64,000 nt of DNA from Sipunculus nudus (Eukaryota > Annelida > Sipuncula > Golfingiida > Sipunculidae), in the NCBI GenBank assembly GCA_026874595.1, contig CM049317.1, forward strand, positions 42,618,401 through 42,682,400, read 5' to 3'. Numbering within the stretch: position 1 is the first letter of the stretch; every line of letters begins with the position of its first letter. Under the pieces are notes generated by a model. The model was not told the origin of the DNA, searched no databases, and worked only from the letters and a program-made list of their open reading frames with translations. The translations under genes were made by a program, and so were the position numbers. Shown in pieces: positions 23,150 to 33,330 of the stretch.

Positions 23150-24205
23150 AAAACATGACGACAAAGCATGGCGTAGTTAATCTGTCTGGGTGTGGAAGTC
23201 TGACGACAAAGCATGGCGTAGTTTGTCTGTCTGGGTGTGGAAGTCTGACGACAAAGCACGGCGTAGTTTGTCTGTCTGGGTGTGGAAGTCTGACGACAAA
23301 GCACGGCGTAATTTGTCTGTCTGGGTGTGGAAGTCTGACGACAAAGCACGGCGTAGTTTGTCTGTCTGGGTGTGGGTGTGGAAGTCTGACGACAAAGCAC
23401 GGCGTAGTTTGTCTGTCTGGGTGTGGAAGTCTGACGACAAAGCACGGCGTAGTTTGTCTGTCTGGGTGTGGAAGTCTTACGACAAAGCACGGCGTAGTTT
23501 GTCTGTCTGGGTGTGGAAGTCTGACGACAAAGCACGGCGTAGTTCGTCTGTCTGGGTGTGGAAGTCTGACGACAAAGCACGGCGTAGTTTGTCTGCATGT
23601 CTGGGTGTGGAAGTCTGACGACAAAGCACGGCGTAGTTTGTCTGTCTGGGTGTGGAAGTCTGACGACAAAGCACGGCGTAGTTTGTCTGTCTGGGTGTGG
23701 AAGTCTGACGACAAAGCACGGCGTAGTTTGTCTGTCTGGGTGTGGAAGTCTGACGACAAAGCACGGCGTAGTTTGTCTGTCTGGGTGTGGAAGTCTGACG
23801 ACAAAGCACGGCGTAGTTTGTCTGTCTGGGTGTGGAAGTCTGACGACAAAGCACGGCGTAGTTTGTCTGTCTGGGTGTGGAAGTCTGACGACAAAGCACG
23901 GCGTAGTTTGTCTGTCTGGGTGTGGAAGTCTGACGACAAAGCATGGCGTAGTTTGTCTGTCTGGGTGTGGATATCTGACGACAAAGCACGGCGTAGTTTG
24001 TCTGTCTGGGTGTGGAAGTCTGACGACAAAGCACGGCGTAGTTTGTCTGTCTGGGTGTGGAAGTCTGACGACAAAGCACGGCGTAGTTTGTCTGTCTGGG
24101 TGTGGAAGTCTGACGACAAAGCACGGCGTAGTTTGTCTGTCTGGGTGTGATCGTCTGACGACAAAGCACGGCGTAGTTTGTCTGTCTGGGTGTGGAAGTC
24201 TGCGA
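23150..24205. repeat. 45-bp minisatellite (about 23 units)
   Basis: The unit contains GACGACAAAGCACGGCGTAG and TTTGTCTGTCTGGGTGTGG. Copies are nearly identical apart from a 6-bp expansion near 23370 (GGTGTGGGTGTGG), a 4-bp insertion near 23595 and single changes. The length is a multiple of 3 and the unit lacks stops in most frames on both strands, producing overlapping frames of up to 359 residues in both orientations. All encode 15-residue peptide repeats and none has gene features. High homogeneity implies recent amplification or ongoing homogenisation. Confidence 0.95.
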
Positions 24206-24984
24206 TACTCTGATTACTCTGCATGTTGTTGGTAAGGACTCATTTAACGTCAGTGTACTTTATCGTTTATTTTCCCGTATTTATTTCGGAAAAGCCACGT
24301 TAACAAAGTATGCTTTCTGTTTTATTTAGTAGCATAAATCCATATGAAAAATATTGCATATGAAGAACACAGAAATACAGATCGAACAAATTTTAATGCC
24401 GAGCTACAGATTTGTTAATCCAGGCTTAGTCTACACGAAAACCTCAAAACGTTTATATTTTCCATGCTTGTAAAATGTCAAGAGGCTGCGTATAAAATTT
24501 CTCATATGAAACAACGTTTGCCTATAACGAATGAACAATGTTAAGGTGGAGAATTATTTCCAGCACGCGTATTCGTTCGATTAGCCGAGGTCACTTTGAC
24601 TAGTCCCGAGCTATGGAATTATGGGAGGAGACATATGTTTGGTTTGTCGTCGTTGTTGTCATACCTTGTGAACTTAATAAATTTTGAACTGATCAAAAAT
24701 TTTTCATGAAATTTAAAATTTACATTGTTTCTAATAAGTCATACAGGTTATCAAACCGGTGACTATGACTTCATCTTCGAGGTCAAATAAGCCGAAATAT
24801 AATTTTTTTAACACTATAATATTTTAAGTATCGCATATTTCCCCCTCAAAGTTGATACACAGAAGTTCTTTAAGGGTTCGGAAACTTGTGAACTTAACCC
24901 TAATCAGCAGAAATATTTCTTATTGTGTCTTCGCTTTCGTGTGAATGTGGTAACTTTTGAAGCACTCCAAAGTTTTACCTCAAA
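24206..24984. other. Loop sequence between two arrays, nothing recognised
   Basis: AT-rich, no supported gene. Confidence 0.5.
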
Positions 24985-25290
24985 TACATATTTGAGTGAC
25001 GGTTCATGTGGTTACAGATCTGAATTACATGTATGAGTGGCGGTTAAGGTGGGTACAGATCTTAGATACATGTATGAGTGGCGGTTAATATGGGTACAGA
25101 TCTTAGATACATGTATGAGTGGCGGTTAATATGGGTACAGATCTTAGATACATGTATGAGTGGCGGTTAATATGGGTACAGATCTTAGATACATGTATAA
25201 GTGGCGGTTAATATGGGTACAGATCTTAGATACATGTATGAGTGACGGTTGAAGTGGGTACAGATCTTAAATACTTGTATGAGTGCAGTT
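24985..25290 (+). repeat. 41-bp minisatellite (about 7 units)
   Basis: The unit contains ATGTATGAGTGGCGGTTAAT and GGGTACAGATCTTAGATAC. The central four units are almost identical and the end units are diverged. It is unrelated in sequence to the other 41-bp array. Confidence 0.9.
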
Positions 25291-25364
25291 AATGACAACC
25301 CCTTATAACATAGAGGACAAAATCCCCTCCTCATTATCAACACTTGTTGTAATTATGGAAGACT

Positions 25365-25545
25365 ACACTCTAAGAAAATAGGGTTCATCGGGGTTCTTGC
25401 TAGAACCCACAAGGTTCTGTTCCAGAAGGAACCATTTTCTCAGTGCAATAGTTCCCTCTGGCTCTTGAAGGTTCTTGCCCAGATCCTAACTTATAATAAG
25501 GTTTCAGATGGAACCCGTGTTGTTAGTGGTGTCAATTTAACTTTA
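25365..25545. repeat. Small hairpin-rich repeat (AGGTTC/GAACC motifs)
   Basis: Contains a perfect short hairpin GGGTTCT-TGCT-AGAACCC at about 25395-25412 and several further GAACC/GGTTC motifs, as in short MITE-like elements. Boundaries are not defined. Confidence 0.35.
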
Positions 25546-26899
25546 AGGGTGTTGGGATGATTCGCAGGCGTGTGAGGGTAGTAAAAGTTGGGACAACTTT
25601 TTTCAACCTTTTGTTATCTGTGTGACACATTTCAAATATACAATATATTACAATTTAGTTTAAGGTTTTTAAAAAAAGGTGTTTTCAGTAAAGGTTAACT
25701 CTTAACCAGATTTAGAAATATAATATTTCATAGTTATCTCAGAAATGGAACCAAAGTCTAATTATTGATGCATTTTATTTTCAGTATATAAACATCATAA
25801 TCTGAATATCCGGGTCTTAACTACATTGACCATCCCCCTTGCAAAAAAGTATATTTTGCTTCTATAAAAGCAAGTTTTGCTCAATTTTCTAAAATTTTGT
25901 TCACTCTTATTTGAATTTGATTTTAATCAAATACTTACAATGCTAACATGTAAAATGGAACCACATCCTACAATTTCTTAAGATAGATTGCGTGACAGAA
26001 GGATTATCAAGAAACATATGAAAAACTATAAACTGGATGACAGAATAATCTTGAAATCAATGTTCTAAAATATGCTTGTTTATTCCCCCCCCCCACACAC
26101 ACATATATACACAAATAGGGAACAAAGGATATTTCCAGAAACAAAGAGGAAACAGGATGTCCCCATTCCCAAAGTAATACAGGGACATGATGTCCCCTTT
26201 TTTCACTAGAATAAGGCTCATATTTGCAACCATAAAACGCCGTCCAAATGTTGTCCATTGTAATGTGAAAGTGTATCGCAGGCACAAGAGCAACTAGAAA
26301 GACACATGCAGTGTCGTTTCCGATTATTTCTGGCATGACAATTTCATCTAAGAATAGTTACTGTAGATCATTCTGAAGTTCAAATTCAGAATGGCCCCCG
26401 ACATTGATTAACCTTCATATGTTGTTGGCCTATTCCTGGCAGTAGATGAACAAGAAGAATGAATTAAGTATCATTGTCTACTTATTAAAAGATCCAACTA
26501 AATTGTTATAGTTGAATTTCGGGATGACCATGACCTTAATTTATCCAAGATGACAGCTGACGCCATCTTGAAAAACTGAAAATATGATATATCAGGCACC
26601 CGGTGACCTAGAAACACAAACGAGATGTCATTTCCCAGTAATACCAACGTGACTGATCCACTTAAATGGTTGTTGTAGTTTCGTTTTTTTCAGCCATAAG
26701 GTTCGTCGTTGTCACCTTAATTTTTACTATTTAATGCATGGCGAATGAGAGTTGTATCCTTCCTTTTAGTTTTTTGACATTCAATTCATATTTTTGGTCT
26801 CAGAGTACACAGGAAAGTTTATTTGTTGTGGCCTTGTTGTAAAATTGAAGGTTACAATTTTAACAAAATCATGAAAGTAACCATATCCTGTTTCTAGCT

Positions 26900-27420
26900 G
26901 ATTAGTTTTTCTTAGCGCAACAAGTCAAAAAGTGAGATGTGTAGCTGATGTTACATCTTCGACATCATCTATGGATACTTGTAACCATGAACAAGAACCT
27001 TTACCATCAACATCACGTGATCACGACTATGATACACAACCTTCAGATACTTAGAAGTTAGAAGCAGCTCATGTGGAATTTGCTAGACGGAACCTAAAGA
27101 TGTTAGAGATGCAAGGCAAATTATCATTTCTTGAAAGATTTTCTAATGATTCACAAGCTATTTACTTTTACACAGGTTTTAAAGATTAAATCATCCTTAA
27201 AAATGTATGTCTCTTTTTGCAACCCACAGTAATGTGGGTATAACACCTTGTGAGGCTATTTCTTGTGTAAGTTCTATTTATACACGGTCAATATCAGACC
27301 AAGAAATTATAACCAGATCTGGTATATTAGAACCTCATGATCAAGTGAAGGAAGATATTTAGGGTTTTGATTCAAGGCTCAGTAATGGCAGAAAGTTAAT
27401 CTTTCTATCCTGTGATGTCC
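26900..27420 (+). pseudogene. Degenerate DDE transposase (Harbinger/THAP-associated type)
   Basis: One frame reads a Ser/Thr-rich linker, then EFARRNLKMLEMQGKLSFLE followed by RFSNDSQAIYFYTGFKD (about 27070-27185). This resembles the conserved segment before the catalytic core of DDE_Tnp_4-type transposases. Further on, about 27285-27361 reads a SISDQEIITRSGILEP-like segment and a GFD after a stop, as near the second catalytic Asp. The intervening catalytic region is missing and stops occur at about 27050 and 27361. It encodes no functional enzyme. It lies about 150 bp outside the large palindrome. Confidence 0.5.
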
Positions 27421-29194
27421 CATGATGAGGAAAACTTGGATAAAAAACCCTCGTGTATTAACATTGTAACCAGCTTTTGCTGCATAGAGCTTGGCAGCTT
27501 CTGGCTAATGTTTTATGATATATCAAATAGCTGCTGTCTGTACAATCTTGCCTTTCAGAAGTGTTGTGGCCAAGCTTGTATGGTCACTTTCTTTTGGATA
27601 AATATCTTTATAACTTTGAAGATGATAAGCGGTTTTTACGGGACATCATGCCAGATTTTATTTTTGCTTTTATTTTTGTTGCTGTGTCTGTCTTTCTAAT
27701 TCAACGGAGAAAGTGTCACTCAAATGTAGTCCATTAATATATTATACTCAGACTGACCCAACACGGTCTAAATGGTAACAAGTAACACTTATATGTAACA
27801 AGTTCAAACGTTGTTGTATAACCTAGCTGCTCCGAGATTCAATATAATATAACATTTACTCATTATCAACAGACTGTTATACTCTGGTAATTATTCTGTT
27901 CACTGCCGTATATGTATTTTTAGTATTAATATATTGATGTATAGGAGTAATTGATATTAGGAAATAATTATTTATAATTCATGATCATGCTGATTGCTGT
28001 TTCATCAATTTAAAACCTGGTTGATTGGAACTTTGCGATGCACGGTTGTCATTGAAAGTTTAATAGATGATGGCAGACAATATTTATTATTCATTTTTAT
28101 TTTCTATATGTTTTATGTAGGGGCTGCAGTTTTCAGCAACCAAATTTGCTTCATCTTGTGTAATATGTTATTTACATTTATTTGGTGTAAATGAGTATGT
28201 ACAAAATCAAACTTTTTAATATACAAGAAACATTGACTTTTGTAAATGGATGTACATATTTTTTTTTATTCCAAAAATATGCATTATCATTTAAAATATG
28301 ACCATGAGTGCATGGAAATAATAATTTTGTCTGAAATCAATACAATGCACACTATTTCATGGTAAAATTTCCTCATTTTTTAGTTATATATCTGTTTTAG
28401 CAGGCAGTTTGTGAAATGAAGATACTTGTTCAAGGAAAGGGGGGCGTGGTAACATTTCTTAATGATAACCCATTTCGGAATCTCAGAAGCCAAAATGCAC
28501 AGAAGGGCGTGTCGAAGGTCAGGTGAATGAAAACGACTGTGATGGTTGCATGTGACCAGATGTCTTGACAATGACACAGGGTTGGGCGGGCAATACCAGG
28601 CCGGGTAAACCCGGGTGGGTAATACCCGGATTAACCCGGGTTGGGCAGTAAGTATTAAAACCCAAATGTGGGTTTTATTGGAAATATGATGGACTTGTCT
28701 AAAAACTGCTGGTGTTTAAATATATAAATTCCCAGGTTATAAATATTGTAATATAGCATACCCTGCCATAGTTTAATATCACTGTTTACATGTGATTGAA
28801 TCGTAAATAAATACAAATCCATTACTGTGATTATATGTGAATTAATAGTGTCATCAATTCTCCAAATCAGAGTTCCTTATCAGAGTCCATGAAAAACATC
28901 AGCTTGGAAGCCCTCTTTGACCAAGTCATTGTCTTACTTTGATCTGCATTGCTGCCACATTCAGCACTGGTAAGGTGCATTTACATGTAATAGTAGTAAC
29001 ATTAAGGCTGACCAGTCATAACAGCCCTTCAGGGATAATTGTATCAAAGTTACTCAGGCATCCTCCTTACATCCACCACTTAACTCCTTTGCATCTGCCT
29101 TTGGACATTTGCAAAACAATTGAAAGTACACCATGAGTCCCCCTTATGCCTATAGCCATTAATACTTTTAACAATAGAGGCTGGGGTGTGCACA
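27421..29194. other. Intergenic sequence, with a CCCGGGT-rich repeat end near 28575-28660
   Basis: The 27412-27699 frame lies downstream of the transposase remnant and has no recognisable domain. CAGGGTTGGGC at about 28577 followed by repeated CCCGGGT motifs looks like the terminus of a DNA element, but no partner end was found. Confidence 0.4.
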
Positions 29195-29199
29195 GATGG

Positions 29200-30555
29200 C
29201 AGGGGCGTATTCATAGGGGGGCGCAAAGGGGCGGGCGCCCACTTAATTCTGCTAACACTTATTCCAGTCAACTACTGGCAAGTGTTATGTTTGTTAACTC
29301 ACATTTATTTTATGTTCGATTATTAAGTATACACACACTTAGATTAAATATGGCGAATAAGTAAATAAATATTTTCATGTTTCTCTATGCACGAGTGTGG
29401 TAATGGTAGTCCCATATGGAAAAGAAAGAAAAGCCTAGCAAGATATTGTCTGTAGTGTAAATATAAAGAGTGTCACACTTTGAACATTTCTAAAATAAAT
29501 CTTAACAGTAAAGGGATTATATACTTACACATTTCTCTCCTTTTTTTTATTTTACTCTTTCTCTTTACTATTTTTGTGAAGAAGTGAAGTCCCCAAACAC
29601 TATGATTGTTCTGTAACATCATGGTGGATGGCCAAAAACTGTTAAACAATCCATGCAAGCTATTTGTATTTTCACTAGGTGCTTGCTAGGCATCATTTTT
29701 GAAAATTTACCCTGGAATACACCAATTACTATAGAAAAGCTTCCGGTTTCGTGATTCTGAGGTAATAATATCACCTCTAAATACCCTGCTACTGTCACTG
29801 GAGCTGGATGGCAAGTCTTGATATTTTAAAGCTGCATTTTCAATAATAATATAAACCTGAAATTGGCATGCAAATAACAGTTAACGAGTATTTTTCACTT
29901 TTGTGTTTATGTACTTTAATTACCTCAGGTCAGACTATCTTTATTACTTTTTAACTCCAACTGGCTCCAGTTCGAACTGAATTGCTGCAAAGATAATGTA
30001 TATACGAAAGACCTATATCATGGAATTCATTATCAGAAGCTTCACATGAAAAATAGATGCAGTCACCTTTCACAGATTCAGTGACATATAATAGTTAATC
30101 CATTTTAGTCTTATTGATGCATATATTTTTCTGTTGTTCAAACAATGCATTATATATAGACGAGGGCCCCACGGTTAACATAATAAACAACTAGAAGTGG
30201 ATACCTTACAAAATTACTAATAATAATCATCATAATAATGCACGAACTAAAAATGTTTGATGTGTTTAGTAGGAGACAATTTTACAGCCACGCAGTGTGA
30301 TCAAACAAGATTAAATTTGCTTGGTTCCTACTAAAAGGGCTTTATGGAACGTCAGTATAATCTGAAAAAATATTTATATATATTTTATTCTTATATATAT
30401 ATTTATGTATATATATATATATATATATAAATATATATATATATATTTATATATATAAAGTATATATATGGCATGACTAACAGACGCAGAACAGCCCCTT
30501 CCCGACTTCAGAAGTTTAGGGCCCCCTCTATTTTCAAATCCTGGATACGCCACTG
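29200..30555. mobile_element. TIR element with 5-bp target duplication GATGG (1.36 kb)
   Basis: The left end is CAGGGGCGTATTCA at 29200; the right end reads TGGATACGCCACTG up to 30555, which reverse-complements to CAGTGGCGTATCCA. Both TIRs continue into G-rich sequence. GATGG occurs directly outside each end (29195-29199 and 30556-30560). The interior is AT-rich with no transposase, so it is non-autonomous. The termini and 5-bp duplication match the small element at 49103, indicating one mobilising family; hAT-like ends are suggestive but not decisive. Confidence 0.7.
30360..30472. repeat. (TA)n microsatellite
   Basis: Imperfect TA/TATATTTA runs inside the right part of the 29200-30555 element. 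Confidence 0.85.
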
Positions 30556-30604
30556 GATGGCAACAATAAAGGGTACCATGAATCAGCAGGTAATTGTTAC
30601 TTGG

Positions 30605-31939
30605 ATATCAACCAGCCTGTGGTGGATCATCAGATATCAACCAGCCTCTGGTGGATCATCAGATATCAACCAGCCTGTGGTGGATCATCAGATATCAACC
30701 AGCCTCTGGTGGATCATCAGATATCAACCAGCCTCTGGTGGATCATCAGATATCAACCAGCCTCTGGTGGATCATCAGATATCAACCAGCCTCTGGTGGA
30801 TCATCAGATATCAACCAGCCTCTGGTGGATCATCAGATATCAACCAGCCTCTGGTGGATCATCAGATATCAACCAGCCTCTGGTGGATCATCAGATATCA
30901 ACCAGCCTCTGGTGGATCATCAGATATCAACCAGCCTCTGGTGGATCATCAGATATCAACCAGCCTCTGGTGGATCATCAGATATCAACCAGCCTCTGGT
31001 GGATCATCAGATATCAACCAGCCTCTGGTGGATCATCAGATATCAACCAGCCTCTGGTGGATCATCAGATATCAACCAGCTTCTGGTGGATCATCAGATA
31101 TCAACCAGCCTCTGGTGGATCATCAGATATCAACCAGCCTCTGGTGGATCATCAGATATCAACCAGCCTCTGGTGGATCATCAGATATCAACCAGCCTCT
31201 GGTGGATCATCAGATATCAACCAGCCTCTGATGGATCATCAGATATCAACCAGCCTCTGGTGGATCATCAGATATCAACCAGCCTCTGGTGGATCATCAG
31301 ATATCAACCAGCCTCTGGTGGATCATCAGATATCAACCAGCCTCTGGTGGATCATCAGATATCAACCAGCCTCTGGTGGATCATCAGATATCAACCAGCC
31401 TCTGGTGGATCATCAGATATCAACCAGCCTCTGGTGGATCATCAGATATCAACCAGCCTGTGGTGGATCATCAGATATCAACCAGCCTCTGGTGGATCAT
31501 CAGATATCAACCAGCCTCTGGTGGATCATCAGACATCAACCAGCCTCTGGTGGATCATCAGACATCAACCAGCCTGTGGTGGATCATCAGACATCAACCA
31601 GCCTGTGGTGGATCATCAGACATCAACCAGCCTGTGGTGGATCATCAGACATCAACCAGCCTGTGGTGGATCATCAGACATCAACCAGCCTCTGGTGGAT
31701 CATCAGACATCAACCAGCCTCTGGTGGATCATCAGACATCAACCAGCCTCTGGTGGATCATCAGACATCAACCAGCCTCTGGTGGATCATCAGATATCAA
31801 CCAGCCTCTGGTGGATCATCAGATATCAACCAGCCTCTGGTGGATCATCAGATATCAACCAGCCTCTGGTGGATCATCAGATATCAACCAGCCTCTGGTG
31901 GATCATCAGATATCAACCAGCCTCTGGTGGATCATCAGG
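30605..31939 (+). repeat. 29-bp minisatellite (about 46 units)
   Basis: The unit is ATATCAACCAGCCTCTGG followed by TGGATCATCAG. Units are almost identical. Two variants cluster: ATATC to ACATC in about 31530-31790, and CCTCTGG to CCTGTGG in the first units and again in about 31570-31670. The forward strand has no stop in any frame, so three overlapping frames of up to 485 residues arise, each a 29-residue repeat; none is a credible gene. The array starts about 50 bp beyond the right end of the 29200-30555 element. Confidence 0.95.
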
Positions 31940-33330
31940 TCGAGATCATGATGCCAATTCAATGCAGATCATTACTGAATCCTGCATTTAAGAAGTCCAT
32001 ATACAGGAGGGTTTTAATTATTTTACACTTAGGGTTTAAAAGATTGCTTTTAACGTGATATATATTAACAGTGCAAAAGAAGTCAGTGTAATGGACCTGT
32101 CAGCCCTGCTACATTTAACATAAGTTCCACTGTTTACACCAAAAATTCAAAAATAAAATGATGCCAGTTAATCCGGTTTTTGCAGCTAGTAGCCAGTATC
32201 CACTTTTACATAAGTTGTGTAAACACCAGAAAAGTAATCCACTTTCACTTAAATAAAGTTCCGAAAAAAGTTTCAAAATGATAGGCTGATGGATGAGCAC
32301 TGTAGGTCTTCACTGCATCTAAAGATTATTTTTGTAAAAGTGTATCATTATACATTGCTTTATGTGTTAAATATTACATTTCAGACATGGCCCTTATATT
32401 TTGAAATAAACAAAATATAAAGAGCATAAAATTTAAATATAATATATAATAAACAAAAATAAAATTTATGCTTCATATAGTCACATTTAATTTTAAATTG
32501 ACATTATATTGCTCATAAAACCAGGGTTTATCAAGAAAAAATCCCGTTCGATTGGGCTCTATGCTTAAAATCCAGGATTTTACCAATTCTTCAATGACAG
32601 TTTGTCCGCTGGGCACCTCAGCCCAGACGAAGGTTGCTAAATAAAGTTTGTAGCACCCTTTGAGAACTTGAGAACGGAACAATGTTTTGTTTTTACTTTG
32701 AACATCTGACAGTCCATGTACGTGTGCACTGACTGCATTAAATGCGTGTGCACATGATAAAAATAATAGAGGTTAAAAAGGCTACTCATTACGTGACAGA
32801 CTCTTCCCCTAATTTATAGAAAATGTTAAAAAAAATTATTTAAAATATCATTGCATCACACGAAGTAAAGTTTATCCATCATATTACAAGTAGCAGTTGT
32901 TTAATTCAAAATTTTGCAAGACAGTCGAGTGGTGACTGGGAATTCCCGGGGATCCTGGCCTTGTTTTGGGCGATATTAGGGGTATAAGATGGTTCCACGT
33001 ACGATATATTCAACATCGTGAGTGTACGTATCCTTCTATAAAGTTCTGCTATTTAGCACTAGTAATTCTAGCAGTTTAATTCGCCCATTTTTCTAGGATT
33101 TTTAGGCTAATTGGTGGTAAATGTTCCAGGTTACCATGTTGGTGTTTGTCCACCAAGCCTCGTACTGTCTGAGTTCAATATGGCCGCGCCCTGAATAGGG
33201 AGTATGTAAAAGCCATAAAATGACGATTAAAAGGAGCTAAGTTTCATGCGGCTATGATCATTCTTGACAAAGATATGAAGAAAAAAGTCATTTTGAGGGG
33301 TCTTCATGACCCCGACCTTGACCTTTGAAC
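31940..33330. other. Intergenic sequence, nothing recognised
   Basis: AT-rich, no supported gene. Short minus-strand frames at 32115 and 32473 resemble nothing I know. Confidence 0.5.

Larger units (their letters stand above)
21745..26752. mobile_element. Large palindrome, probable fold-back/TIR element (5 kb)
   Basis: The left arm (about 21745-22730) and right arm (about 25885-26752) are inverted copies, starting CATTCGCCATGCATTAAATAG on the left and ending with its complement on the right. Matches continue through TCAAGATGGCGTCAGCTGTC, ACATATGAAGGTTAA and GGGGACATCATGTCCC. The left arm has about 170 bp (near 22150-22310) absent from the right, and is itself made of diverged internal repeats. 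The roughly 3.1-kb loop carries two minisatellites. No target duplication is visible at the outer edges, so an inverted segmental duplication is the alternative to a transposon. Confidence 0.65.

Noticed and set aside
23145-24235. Frames of up to 359 residues on both strands
   Set aside because: They are translations of a 45-bp minisatellite with no stops, overlap each other in opposite orientations and encode only a 15-residue repeat.
30473-32058. Three overlapping frames of 252-485 residues
   Set aside because: All three forward frames are open because the 29-bp unit lacks stops; the products are the same 29-residue repeat in three phases.
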